64,000 nucleotides of DNA, from NCBI GenBank assembly GCA_033782935.1, contig JAWQEG010001436.1, positions 454,001-518,000 of the forward strand. The letters are read 5' to 3'. The first letter of the stretch is position 1; every line of letters starts with the position of its first letter. The notes beneath the pieces are model-generated. The model did not search any database, had not been told where the DNA came from, and saw only the letters and a program-made list of their open reading frames with translations. This DNA comes from Petrolisthes cinctipes (lineage: Eukaryota; Arthropoda; Malacostraca; Decapoda; Porcellanidae). Both the position numbers and the translations under genes were made by a program. This document shows, piece by piece, positions 20,740 to 32,221 of the stretch.

Positions 20740-23037
20740 CATGAATGCACATTGAGAGAGAAAGGAGGGACGTACGGTGTCTGTGGAATTGCTCTTTGTG
20801 AGGTTGTTGTAGTATGTGTAGATGTGGAGGAGTTTTCAGGGGGAGAATGTAAGGAAGCGTTAGGTGAAGGAGGGTTAGTAATTGCGTGTGAGGATTGAGA
20901 CGTGGCGTCCATGGTGTCCTACGGATTGTGAGTAGTAGGTGAGGCGATGGCGGTGGTAGAGTAGTTACGTGGGTGCGGGTTTGGCGTGGCACCCGTGTTG
21001 TTACTTGATAGCATAGTGAGATGTACGACTGGGCAGTGTACAGGGGTAATATAGAAGTTAGAGAGTAGGCACGGGGAAAAATAAATGAGAATCCGGGATA
21101 GGAGACACGCATGATATGCCGGCCGAAGTGGTAGAGTAAGAAAGGGGGTATAGTAGGGAGGGGTTAGGAAGAGATGTGATACGGCGAGGAGGAGAACGGA
21201 AGAAGGTCGGGGGAACTATGTGAGATATGGGAGAGGTAGAGTGTAAGGGTAAGTAGAAAATGGGTGATCTGCACGAGGGCCGACAAGAATAGAAAACGGA
21301 CATGTAAAGTAGGGGACTGAGGCAAAGGGGAGAGCGATAGAGAGAGAGTGGGGATGATGAGAGTCACTGAAAACGGAAGTACAAAAGGGTAGACGGAGGA
21401 AGAGCGGGACGGGTGGGTGTAGTAAGGACAAAGGACAGGTGGGTCGGGCGTGGATAGGAATGTGGGGAAACGGAATGGAAAGTAAGAGCGAGAAACAGAG
21501 GGGGTTCCAAGGGAGTACTCGGGAGTAAGGAGTGGTACTGGGCAGGTAAGAAAAAGAAAATATGGTGGATGGAAAGACAATGGGTCAAGGTGAATGATAA
21601 ATGGAGAAACACATAAAAAATAACCACACATCTATAGTGGCGCTGAAGCCAAATATATAAAATACGAAAGAATACGGAATACAGGGGCAAGTAGCACTGG
21701 GGAGGGTTCACCAAGAGAAAGAGTGGAAAGTGTGTTTATTATGTATTTGACTTAGGAGCGTGGAGTGTGTGTACTTATAAGTAGACGTCGAGATGAGAGC
21801 CGTACCTGAAGATGATGGTGTGACTGTACCGTGGCATAGAGGATGTGCGATGGCGTGTAGCATTGCAAAGGTGATACATAGAGTGGTGCACGTGGTGTGG
21901 GAGCGTGGTGGGAAGTCGAAGAAGTGGCGCCGTGCGTGGGTCTGTGTCATAGCGTAGGTGTGTGATACGCTCGTATAGTAGGTGCGTTGCAGAACGACGT
22001 GACGAGATGGCATGTATGAGTGTTGTCGATGTGTGTGCTGTGGTGACGAGGAGCGTCTGTGAGCAGGTACGGCTTGAAGGTGCATGGAGAAGAGGACGTG
22101 GGCGTACCGTGGGTGTATGTGAGGCGGCGATGAGGTGGTGCCGTGGGTTGTAGATGCATATAGATGAGCACGTGTGTGTACGTACGGTAGCGTTGAGGGG
22201 GTGCCGTGGTTTGTCAATGTGTAGAGATAAGCACGTGGACGTACTGTGTTTGTATGTGAGGTGGAGATGAGGACGTGCCGTGGGTTGTAGGTGCGTAGAT
22301 GCAGGGTACGATGTACGTGAGAGAGTATGTAGAATTGGCAAGTCTAGTAGCGTCGAGGATGCCCGACGATAAGGAAACCCCAAGGTTCGTGAGTGTGTGT
22401 GCGTGTATAGGGATTGATGGGGGGTATGGTATGGAAAGTACGTACCAGCAAGGAGAAACAACACAGAGGAAGAAAAAAAAATACAGGAGATGCAGGAATA
22501 GTACTTAGGGATAGGCCAATAAATACCAAAGAAACGAAGGAGAAAAGGAAATGCTAGGGGTATAGGTAGGCAGGGAGCCTGTGGCATAAGTTACAGGGTT
22601 GGCTAGGTGGTAAGCAGGGAACACAAGTGGTGTACTGGCGGGCGAAGCTACCGGGTCCACCCGTTAACACAGAGTTTCCTTACCCACGTGGTAAGGAAAT
22701 AAGGACAGCAAAAATGAAATGAACACTCGGGCCAGGGCATGCCAAGAAACAATAAAACAGAAATGTCTGGAATAAAGTGTAAGAGAGTAGGAGCGAGGAT
22801 CAGAGGTTAAAGGGAAACGAGAAAAAAAAACAAAAATGGAGGCAAGAGCCTGGGGAACAATACGTTAACGCGAGAGGGATGGCAAGAACACTGTATGCAA
22901 GCAAAAATAAGGAGCGAGTAGTGTGTGTGTGTGTGTGTTGTGGCACCTTACGGAGGCGAGGAGAACACGTGGAGTGTTGGGGCCAGCTTGTAGGGTGTAA
23001 AGAAGACTATTATGGGTTGCAATCCGTTGGTCACCAA
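20740..23037 (-). other. Long C/A/T-rich leader of Gypsy-1b
   Basis: There is no gene here. The plus strand is G-rich and the minus strand C/T/A-rich over 2.3 kb, so long stop-poor frames occur by composition (for example Thr/His/Ser/Leu-rich frames at 21.7-22.6 kb). It lies between gag and the 5' LTR, with TTGGTGACC (minus) at its outer edge as a possible primer-binding site. A (GT)n tract is at 22920-22938. Confidence 0.5.
22080..22300. repeat. Diverged tandem repeats, unit about 60-65 bp
   Basis: Blocks such as 'gaggacgtg', 'gtgccgtgggttgtag' and 'agatgagcacgtg' recur about every 60-65 bp, three to four times. They are imperfect and non-coding. Confidence 0.5.
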
Positions 23038-23385
23038 TTATAACAGCCGAGATGACCTGTTACTCCCAAGGGTGTACAGCAGATGCCAATACTAGGTACA
23101 ACTTTATTCTTACTAGTAGGACACAGGAGTATGTGAACCAAGCACCAGATTTAGCCTTCCCGCTTGCCTGAGTAGAATGAATGAACACTTGGAGTAGCTT
23201 GTGGGTACTTGTAGAATGCTTGTGTAGGCTTGGTAGTGCTTGTGTAGTCTTGTAGAGCTAGTGTGTACTCTTGGTAGTGCTTGTGTAGTCTTAGCAGGGC
23301 GGCGTGGTGGTGAACGCTGGCTAGGTGTAGCAAGGTGGCGGCAGACAAGACAGGAGCTGGAGGGAAAGTAGGTCTGGACACTAGC
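23038..23385 (-). repeat. 5' LTR of Gypsy-1b (outer end lost)
   Basis: Direct repeat of 14672-15019, followed inward by TTGGTGACC (minus). Outward it diverges after 'ggtctggacactagctag', so the outer quarter is missing or replaced. Confidence 0.7.
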
Positions 23386-23599
23386 TAGTCCCAGGGCTAA
23401 GTGAGAGAGGGTTGGCTATATTGCGGCGGCTGGGAAAGGATTTGAACGCTCTCGCGCATATTAACAAGTGAACTCTGGGAAGCGTAAGACAGAGGGTGGG
23501 AAGCTTCTGGTGCTCGGGACACTACACGGTTCTATAATGGATGGCTTTTTGGAGCAGCTGAATCTACAAGAAGGGCTTTAGCAAGTCCACACCCCAAAC

Positions 23600-23960
23600 T
23601 GATGTTAGACCACGTTCTCCACAGGTGGCGGAAGACTTTTGAATTTAATGTCCTCAAAATTAGACTGTGTAATGCCCCTTCCACCTTCTCCCGACTCATG
23701 GAATGTGCCTGCACTTCTGACCTGGGAATCCTGCCTCTTCTATCTAGACGTAAGATGTAAGATTTTTTTCGAACCGATTTGGGCCGAACACTTCCACGCT
23801 CAGCACTTTCTCCTGGGCTCTGATAGCCATTGAGATTGTCCTAGACCAAGAACACATCATCACCCACGCCAATGTCTTGAACGAGGCTGAAACCCGGATC
23901 ATCTGGTGACTCAAACACTTAAGCTCCTAATAGAGCGTAGATTCTCGGACACTACAAATG
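23600..23960 (+). pseudogene. Gypsy RT relic on plus strand
   Basis: Plus frames read RKTFEFNVLKIRLCNAPSTFSRLM and, one frame over, LLTWESCLFYLDVRC. These are worn versions of the gypsy RT blocks 'F.VLPFGLCNAPSTFQRLM' and 'CLVYLDDV'. The active-site Asp pair is lost and at least one frameshift separates the blocks. A near-repeat of 'tcgg(g)acactaca' lies on each side (23514-23526 and 23945-23956), origin unclear. Confidence 0.65.
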
Positions 23961-24767
23961 CACAGTTAGATGGCGGAAGGCATTAAAGGTTCGATTTCGA
24001 TATTGCTTGTCATACAAGCAATATTTTTGGCTTATTTTTATCTGGAGCATGAAAAACACTCATCTTTATCTGTTTCATTCTCTTTTCAAAATGTATAAAG
24101 TGGTAGTACTTACATACCTACCTGCTAAATTATATACTGATAAAATATAAGTGTTATGGCAAGAAAAGATGTGCCATGCTTAGAAAGGAAAAGCTTAATA
24201 TTATTAAGGGATTAGTAATTAATTAACATACAATAAACATACAATAAGGCTAGTATATTATACTAGCCTTATCATATTCAATTACCTATAAAATGAATTA
24301 TTAATTAATCACAGAAAATGATGAATTTCATGTGAATTGGAGGAGGACATGGCCTCCCTGGGCCCTACTCTGGCAATGCCCTCAGTATGAATTTGTTGTA
24401 TGTGATCTTAATTTGGTTACTACGGCTACTATTTCCACACTGAAAATGACCTACAAGACTACTAACAGATATACGTGCATTGCCTGCTGCTAAAAGTCCC
24501 CCATTATTCGTTTTAGTCAGAGAAGTATCGATCTCTTGACGGTAAAGAAGAGAGTTACTGTTGATTCTTCCAAACTGTGCCACGAAACAGATATCCTATT
24601 GGTAACTCTTTATGAGGTCATGTTTCTGCCAACAGGAAAGTCTCCTATGCCTTAAGCCTATTTGGGTAGTGATATATGAAGTAGAACTAGTGTATTAAAG
24701 GATATCGACGCTCCGACTTCTGATTTCGGAATATTAGGTGTAGGCCTAGCTAATGTGAACCGCGCTT

Positions 24768-24806
<39 letters not shown>

Positions 24807-25211
24807 TGGAAGGCAACTGATTCTTCCAAACTCTGCCAGAATGCACACCATTCAGTATACAAGTAGGGGATCTCTTTTAAGGGCCTAGCACAGTGGTTGT
24901 AAATCCAAACTATTCTAAGCAACAGGACATTTCAATTTTTGTTAATCTGGTCCTGTTTTTTTGCATACTTTGGATAAATCACTACACTCTACGTACCAAA
25001 AGTATATTATCCTCTTAATTCTCGTAAGTTGTATTGTTTAATTAAGGATCCTGGGCTATGTACTGTAGACTCCATTTCCCCCCAAACAAATAATATCCTT
25101 ACAAAAATAGTCTTTTGATGGCCAATGCTTCCTCCAAGCTACGCCAGGAGACGGAATCTAACGGATAGAAGAAATCAGCGGTTATAAATAGCAGAATTTG
25201 GAAGGCTAGGT
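23961..25211. other. Spacer with a 29-bp palindrome and (GA)n
   Basis: No gene is recognised. It contains the palindrome at 24244-24272 and a (GA)n tract at 24772-24804. A 72-codon minus frame (24365-24583) has no recognisable motif. Confidence 0.6.
24244..24272. repeat. Perfect 29-bp palindrome
   Basis: 14-bp arms ATAAGGCTAGTATA and TATACTAGCCTTAT around a single T. It looks like a transcription terminator hairpin but has no gene context; it may be a foldback remnant. Confidence 0.9.
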
Positions 25212-25221
25212 TGACTCTAAG

Positions 25222-25360
25222 GGCCGTAAGCAAGATCATTCGTGGTGCTGACGATGGCGTGGCACAGATAAGATATCTGACTATGTAGTGTACATATGTA
25301 TGGAGTAATCGTACAGTACCTGTACCACGTCATCGTCAACACCACGAATATTATTGCCTA
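25222..25360. mobile_element. 139-bp MITE with 10-bp TSD
   Basis: Inverted arms share CATTCGTGGTGCTGACGATG and, on the other side, ATTCGTGGTGTTGACGATG. The unit is flanked by TGACTCTAAG at 25212-25221 and 25361-25370. A 9-10-bp TSD suggests a Mutator-like superfamily, though hAT (8 bp) is possible. A relative is at 14541-14670. Confidence 0.8.
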
Positions 25361-25370
25361 TGACTCTAAG

Positions 25371-26156
25371 TTTCTCGCAAAAAATTACACTCCGAAATTC
25401 ATACGTTTTGATCGACATTAATGTGACAGTGGGCTGAGAAGTTGCACAGTTATTAACGGCATGTATCCTGAATATAAACGTGCGTAATTCAGACGCGATA
25501 TGCATGTGTATTATTCTGCCCAGAATCCACACATCTGTGTCCTGAGTCTGCCCATACATGTAATGTTTTTTATCGCATTTAATATCTTCATCGACTTAGT
25601 TTTATGGTTGTAGACGAGTGGCACATAACATTTGCTCACGACCTTATCATTCGAGCAGATCAACATATTCTCTTTTTCATGTGAAAATATCGTGAGTCGC
25701 TATTCATATAATTTGGAGGAGAGTTATGTGATGGTGATTTTATTTACATTATAATCTTAGAACATGTGTTGCGTTTACCTCGGGAAAATGTGAATGTGTG
25801 CCTCTATGTAAGAGTTTTGAACAATGCTAGGGAGAAAATGGACATTCTTACCAATGCTGAGATATAGAAAATGTGCTCTGAATAATGTAGAAATTTTCAA
25901 TCTGGTTTTAGTGACACACACACACACCTGACTGCTACACAAGCATATCTAAACATCACCTGTGCACTATTGAAATTCTGGCTGCATTTTGATAATCGAT
26001 CTGTAACCACAGCTGTGTTCTCATTTTCGAACAAACAATGGCAGTTCGATGGGGAGGATTGGAATTACACGTAAAGGGAGGTATGTCTAACTGAGGATGT
26101 TGGATTACAATATTTAACCATATTCTCTGTTTGGTAACTCAACAGACAAAGGTGGT
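25371..26156. other. Spacer, no gene seen
   Basis: AT-rich, with a short (CA)n at about 25915-25927. No convincing coding or repeat structure was seen. Confidence 0.5.
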
Positions 26157-26733
26157 GTGGGTAAAACAGTAAGGAAGCCCTTATGTTTCTACCCGGGTGA
26201 ACAGATTCTAGAATACACGGTACAGTTTATTGGTAATACACAGGTAAGCAGTACATGTAGATATAGGGAAGGGCTAGCCTGTCGTGCAGCGTCGGTAGTT
26301 GCAGTGGAGCGTCTGTAGTAGTGTAGAGCAGGAGCACCACGTGTGGTCAGAGTGGGAACACGTGTATATGCAGGTGTATGACGACGGCAGGAGCGGGGCT
26401 GGACCTTCTTCTATAGTAGCTCGCAGGATAGTTTTGCCTCTGGGCGAAGCCTGCCCATTTTATTCACTCGCTCCAGTTTCCCAGATGTGGCGTGGCCACG
26501 GGCCCCAGCGCATCACCTAGCGTGCTGCATCCCTTTTGACTCATACCTGGGAGAAAGCAGGAGGCTGGTGGCTGCAGTCCCAAGAGAGGATTAAGCTGTG
26601 TCAGGGGAAAGGATTAGCGTACCCATCAGACTGTGGCTGTCTGAAGCCAGGGGAAGTACAAAGGAATAAGGAGTGGTGTACCAGCACATGGAATGTACAA
26701 GGAATAAGGAGTGGTGCATAAGGCACCACAACA
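26157..26733 (-). repeat. Solo LTR related to Gypsy-1
   Basis: It shares with the Gypsy-1 LTR the inner-end block 'acccgggtgaacag', 'gaatacac.gtacagtttattggta' and a similar G-rich body. On minus it begins TGTTGTGGTGCC. No internal gypsy sequence follows on either side. A short internal duplication of 'ggaataaggagtggtg' is present at about 26665-26720. Boundaries are approximate because no TSD was found. Confidence 0.6.
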
Positions 26734-27189
26734 CGGGGATCGAGTGACGTTAGATGGATGTGCGTCTAGAACTCTAGATGAAGAGAGGGGTTGTTGGGTT
26801 ACTACCTGTAAGTACTATCATTGTCGTTGTTAACACCATGTTTTACATCACTATCACCAAGTTCTATACAGAATTGCTCCCACCGCTGAAGAAGTTTGTC
26901 TCCATTTGTGTGTCAGTTCGTGTATCTCTCTCTGTAAGCAAATTATTTAAACAAGTCATGTACCGATTATCACGAAATTTATTGGCCAGACAGGCAATAT
27001 GTCAAGGAAGAAGCGATTAAATTTTGAAGTCGATGGCTAGAGTGCAAACAGAGGTAACAGAGCAAATGTCCATCACAGTTATAAAGAATGAGGTTTGAAA
27101 TGTGTGTCCGGAGATTTTCATTTTTTTTTTCTGCTTCTTTTGGAGAAGGGACTTTTGCAGTGGGATTAATAAGTTGTCAAAACCATTAT
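26734..27189. other. Spacer with decayed dispersed repeat
   Basis: 26880-27015 ('tgtctccatttgtgtgtcagttcgtg...accgattatcacgaaatttattgg...ggaagaagcgattaaattttg') has the texture of a repeat I associate with many invertebrate genomes. I am recalling the pattern rather than proving it. No gene is seen. Confidence 0.35.
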
Positions 27190-27450
27190 CATGAACAGCA
27201 CTATGGAAGGCCGTCATCATAATCATTATAATCTTCATCAACATCATCATAGCTAGCACTGTTATCATCATCTGCATCCCCACTCCTACCTTCATTTTTA
27301 TAAACACTATTTTTATCACTATCTCCACCACCATCATTACCAAAACTGTTATCATCACCACCTTCAGAGCCACTACCTTTAACGTCACCAACAACATCGC
27401 GGTCACCATCACCTTCACAATCAGCTGTAACTCCACCAGTAAATATTTAA
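27190..27450 (-). repeat. Imperfect trinucleotide (ATC/GAT) tract
   Basis: A cluster of ATC/ACC-type codons. One minus frame is hydrophobic (MMITVLAMMMLMKIIMIMM). The alternative minus frame is open for about 80 codons without a start and is Asp/Gly/Ser/Asn-rich (GDADDDNSASYDDVDEDYND), ending in a stop near 27207. It is more likely a decayed microsatellite than a gene, but the acidic frame could be an exon. Confidence 0.5.
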
Positions 27451-28934
27451 TAAAACAAATCATCAGCAATAAGAACAAACAACAAGTACGATGTCGACAA
27501 CAGTCCCACTGTTTAGCTTTTTAATATATATTGGTGTTGTCTGTACTGAGTCATGTTGCCTGATGAAATTCATTAAGTCCGGAATGTGTGTGTTTTCCAG
27601 TTACAAGGAAGACATTTAAAGTAATGTTGTCACACTTATATAGGGGTTAATTTTATTACAAACTATTGAACACAGAATATAACTTTATTTTTCATATTTG
27701 GCATTGCTACTTGATCTGTAGTCCTACCACAGCTACATCTGCCAGGCCTAAATTAACGAACAGGTCCCTTATTACATTGAGGGTGCCTGTTTTCTCTCAT
27801 AGTTATCAGGAATAAGTAGCCTTCATATTTACCAACAGGACAGTCCCCTTGATGGTTTTCGCTGGCAGTAACTATAATCTTTGCTGCATATGAAGAAATG
27901 GTCACGATTATACTGTCAGAGTGTGTTTCCCGAATACATATTTCTGTATAATCGTGGATACTGGTTTCTCAATTCAGAGAGGTTCTGAAAACGTAATTAG
28001 ATGATTATGGAGCTTCTTTACCTCCCGTGTTATTTCGTGTCAAGATGTGGCAACGTCACAGTAGTAATTAATTTAACATCACAGCTCTAAAACTCTAACG
28101 AATAATAAATAATATGGAATAATCTATGATACGCGCAAAATATTAATATATTATGCAGTGCAGCATGAAAGCGGAAAAAAATTGATATTCTATTAATATA
28201 TATATATATAATGGTCCAGACAACTGAAAATGTGTTGCTTAAAAGCAAGGATACGTGGCAAGGAATATATAATAATGGAAATGTATACAGGAAAGTACTC
28301 TGAAAAATTAATGACACTAGAGATAACCTTCATAATATCATATACTATATGTCCGGAGAGAACGTAAAAAAAGATTGAAGAAAAGAAACCAATTTTCACT
28401 TCTTATATAAGTAGTGTACCAGCTAGATTATTATTGTTATTATCACAGCAATTTCTTACGTAATTATTATTTTTAGAGTGGTAAATACGTTTATCGTCTT
28501 ACCCTCGTCTTTAGAGAGCATGTGACAAATGTGACGTAGCCACATAATGACAGCAGGTAACATAGGAGGTAAAGACACTCCTTGAGGCAATTATACAAAT
28601 GAAAAACTCAACAACTGTTCCATCCTTTACTTCACACATATTGAATTGTGGTACATACATAAACGCTCTCTCTCTCTCTATGAGCGCCTTAATTAAGTGG
28701 GATGATGATGGCACTTGTGACGATTTGAATAGTATCTTGTTGGTTAGAGAATAACAAAAATTTCTCACATGTGTATGTTTGTCTTGGTAATGCAGTGATG
28801 CAAAACATTACATAATATATTACGTGAATAATGATATTCAGCTATTCATGTTATTAATTAAAACACCGGTATTGTACATTCATAAATTAACTCTGCAGGT
28901 TCTTGTAGCTGATCAGTCAATATTACTTTATAAA

Positions 28935-29300
28935 TAAATTATATACAACATATATCATGAGGTCAATCACCCTGCAGTAATGCTAAACACAGAGAGATGT
29001 GTTGTTGACGTAGTGGGGAAAACAGATGAACACATGCTTTTGTTATTTATTCCTATAGCCTCAAGTGTGCAGTGAGTGTTTTGTTTATTATATATATATT
29101 GTATTATATATATATTGTAAATTATATACAACATATATCATGAGGTCAATCACCCTGCAGTAATGCTAAACACAGAGAGATGTGTTGTTGACGTAGTGGG
29201 GAAAACAGATGCACAAATGCTTTTGTCATTTATTCCTATAGCCTCAAGTGTGCAGTGAGTGTTTTGTTTATTATATATATATTATTGAACGTTACCAGCG
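28935..29300 (+). repeat. 183-bp tandem duplication
   Basis: The unit starting TAAATTATATACAACATATA repeats at 28935 and 29118 with only a few differences. Its counterpart at about 36780-36960 is single copy, so it arose after the segmental duplication. Confidence 0.9.
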
Positions 29301-29341
29301 TACACTCACGCCAACCTAGGGTGTCCTACCATCACTCCATT

Positions 29342-29425
29342 ACGGAGCTGAAGACCTGGCTGATCTTCGGCTCCACTTTGCAGATGGTTCACTTTCCCAT
29401 CCTTGCTGAAGTCTGATTTTAGTTG
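29342..29425 (+). pseudogene. Decayed copy of the signal-peptide exon
   Basis: It aligns without gaps over most of its length to the exon at 37050-37133. The start codon is ACG instead of ATG, and a TGA follows within the aligned region (GCTGAAGTCTGA). It therefore cannot encode the peptide. Confidence 0.65.
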
Positions 29426-30085
29426 CCGCTTGGACAAACTCTTATAGTGTTATCATCAGATGGAAGACTACCGAATACCGATTCCTCCCAACTGGGCACA
29501 AAACGGAATACTAAGCCTGTGCTCAGGGAGTCTTGTTTCATGTCACAGTCTAGACACATGAATAATCTGCGATTCGCAACCACCATTATGAGTCAAACTA
29601 TTCGTGTCTATGATAGTTGATAATGTACAAGTTTGTGTCTCACGCCACATGCAACGTGACCGCTGGTTCGCCTGAGATCTCTGCACGCCGTCATCTTACC
29701 TTTCATGTCCCTAAACAACTTTTACAGATACTGTATGTTTTGACTATTATAATTATCAGACATATTTCTCTATTGGAAGCAACCTCTCGTGACATTCAAA
29801 ACCCATCATCAATAGCTTGGGTGTTACATAATATATTTGATCAAAGATATGTTAATCCTATTGGGAAACCCTCGTCCCCTGCAATGGATAACTGGCCTCT
29901 GCCACTTAACTCGTATCCACTGTGGCCCTCATTACTGTACCTTGTACGAGTACAGCCTCCCAAAAACCTATCGACATTACAGCAAATGAATATAAAGGAA
30001 AATGAAAGTAAACATTTGGTACACTCACCCAATGTTCCTTAACTCCGCCAGCCAGCTATTGTTTCCCTGCTTGCTTCTGATAACT

Positions 30086-30088
<3 letters not shown>

Positions 30089-30166
<78 letters not shown>
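30089..30166. repeat. (AG)n microsatellite
   Basis: About 78 bp of pure AG, immediately beyond the 3' region of the CR1-like LINE. A second GA tract lies beyond its other end. Confidence 0.98.
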
Positions 30167-30168
<2 letters not shown>

Positions 30169-30309
30169 ACAAGGAGTTACAAGGAAAAGAAGTACCCTAG
30201 GGGACCTTACGATCCATACAAAGAGGGTACCTGTGGGTTTAGTTGCGCAAGTAGGCGACCGTCCTCGAATGTGTCATGTGAAACCATCAAGGAACACTCG
30301 CACAACGGC

Positions 30310-31691
30310 TTAAACACCTAGACGGTGATTTAAGACTTTGTCTAATCTGGACTTAAACTGATCCACAGAGTTGCTGTTGACTACATCAGCAGGAAGCGCG
30401 TTCCAAGTACCGCAGATGCTGTATGTAAAGAATTTACCACACAGATCACGGTTGTATCGCTTCAGTTCAAGTTTGTAGCCATGATTCCTGGTTGTGCCCT
30501 CACTGAGTTGGAAAATGTCCCTGTAGTCTACATTGTCAGAGCCTCGTAGTATTTTAAACACTTCGATAAGCTGACCACGCAGTCTCCGGGTTTCCAAAGA
30601 GAACAGGTCGAGTTCTACCAACCGATCTTTATAGCTCTTGTGTCTAAGAGAGGGTATAAGTTTGGTTGCCCTGGCTTGCACTCGTTCCAATCTCGCGATA
30701 TCCTTTCGGTAAGAAGGACTCCAAAACTGGACTGCATACTCCAGGTGCGGTCGGACAAGGGAATTGTACAGACAAAGTACTATCTCCTTGTTCCGGTATC
30801 CAAACTGTAGCTTTATGTACCCTAACATCCTTTGGGCTTTCTTCTCAGCCTCAATACACTGCTTTGAGAACATGAGGTCGCTGGTGATAGTTACACCCAA
30901 GTCTTTCTCAGTATCAGTGCTTACGAGAGCATTGCCCTTAAGGTTATACTCTGTTCGGGGGTTTCTGTGGCCTATATGCATAACTTTGCATTTATTCACG
31001 TTAAATGGCATTTGCCACGTGTCAGACCACTCCCCGATCTTCCTAAGATCTTCTTGTAAGCGGGTAGTATTTCCTTCTTTCGCGACATTCATACCAAGCT
31101 TAGTATCATCGGCAAATTTGGAAATCTTGGCAACCATGTCACCATCCACGTCATTAACATAGATGATAAACAGTAGTGGTCCCAGAACAGAACCTTGGGG
31201 AACACCGCTAGTAACGGGCACCCACTCTGAAGCCTGTCCATTCACTACCACCCGCTGCCGTCTGTCACTTAGCCAGTTCTCTATCCAATTTGCCACATTT
31301 CCGTCTATGCCCAGTGCATGCACTTTCCGAAGGAGGCGGCGGTGGTGTACCTTATCAAAGGCTTTCTGAAAGTCTAAGTAGACAACATCGACCGCTTTAT
31401 CCCGATCATGCTCACTGAAAACAAAATGGAAGAATTCCACCAGATTTGTGAGGCATGACCGGTGCTGCCGGAACCCATGCTGGGAACTCCTCAGTAGCAA
31501 ATTTGATTCTAAGTGTGCTGTTATTTTGTCCACCATGATGCTCTCCATGAGTTTACAGACTATCGAGGTTAAACTGATGGGTCTGTAGTTTGACGGTTGG
31601 CTAGCATCTCCCTTCTTGAAAATAGGAGTCACCTCTGTCTCACGCCAGTCTCTAGGAACGCATCCAGTCTGGATTACCCTGTTGAAGACCA
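30310..31691 (-). pseudogene. CR1-like LINE, 5'-truncated, RT frame intact
   Basis: An open frame of about 460 codons runs from the microsatellite at 31692. RT blocks in order: VIQTGCVPRDWRETEVTPIF, NYRPISLTSIVCKLMES, QHGFRQHRSCLTNLVEF, VVYLDFQKAFDKVHH, TSGVPQGSVLGPLLFIIYVN and SKFADDTKLGM, then a long thumb ending FKSRLDKVLNHRLGV and a stop. The endonuclease and RT N-terminus are missing; the frame enters from (TG)n (VCVCVC). All RT palm motifs are intact. The family resembles CR1/L2-type LINEs common in crustaceans. Confidence 0.85.
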
Positions 31692-31699
31692 TACACACA

Positions 31700-31758
<59 letters not shown>
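31692..31758. repeat. (AC)n(AG)n compound microsatellite
   Basis: 26 bp of AC followed by about 41 bp of AG. It separates the truncated CR1-like LINE from the foldback element. Confidence 0.98.
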
Positions 31759-31761
<3 letters not shown>

Positions 31762-32221
31762 TCATGGTGTCATGCATATGGGTGTCATGTTCAGGCTATT
31801 CAACCATGACATCAGTCATGGGCCAGGCCCAGGCCTTGGGGTAGCTGTAGTATGGCTTAAAAAAGTGGTGCTTTTTCGCAAAATATTTTTCGAAATTTCA
31901 TATCTCAGTAATGAGAGGTACCATGACATTTCATGTCATGTCAAAAGATGGCCCCATGTCTTGGCTATCATGACATGGTATCGGATTATTTCCTGGTCCA
32001 GACGTTGGGGTACCTGTAGTAAGGCTTAAAAAATCGGGTTGAGATTTTTTAAGTTTTTAAACTTTTTTGCTTCAAAGGGTGTATGAAGCAAATATTTTTT
32101 GAAAAAGGCACCAACTTTATTAAGCCATACTACAGTTATCCCAATGCCTGGGCCAGGCCCATGACTGATGTCATGGATGAATAGCCTGGACATGACACCC
32201 ATATGCATGACACCATGACAT
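31759..32221. mobile_element. 463-bp foldback element
   Basis: The termini ATGTCATGGTGTCATGCATA and its exact complement at the right end lead into arms of about 120 bp (CAGTCATGGGCCAGGCCCA; CTGTAGTATGGCTTAA). A degenerate direct copy of the left arm sits inside (about 31928-32040). No coding capacity. The TSD cannot be read because the left flank is a GA repeat. Confidence 0.85.

Larger units (their letters stand above)
27850..29960 (+). repeat. Segmental duplication, copy 1
   Basis: Colinear, diverged match to 36060-37529. Shared anchors include 'tcagtgtgtgtttccc', 'ggaataatctatg', 'gcagtgatgcaaaac', 'gtgttgttgacgtagtgggg', 'gagctgaag.cctggctgatcttcgg' and 'aactggcctctg'. Copy 1 has additional internal sequence, including a 183-bp tandem duplication. 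Confidence 0.75.

Noticed and set aside
20740..22590. Several long Thr/His/Ser/Leu-rich minus frames up to 270 codons
   Set aside because: Strong strand composition bias removes stops. Frames overlap in all phases, show no domain, and lie in the leader of a gypsy element.
27017..27478. 153-codon hydrophobic Met/Ile/Val-rich frame that looks like a membrane protein
   Set aside because: The pattern comes from ATC/GAT trinucleotides; the hydrophobic phase is one of three readings of the same low-complexity tract.
29617..30042. 141-codon plus frame
   Set aside because: It lies in the segmental duplication, is not conserved as a frame in the other copy (36.06-37.53 kb), and lacks motifs.
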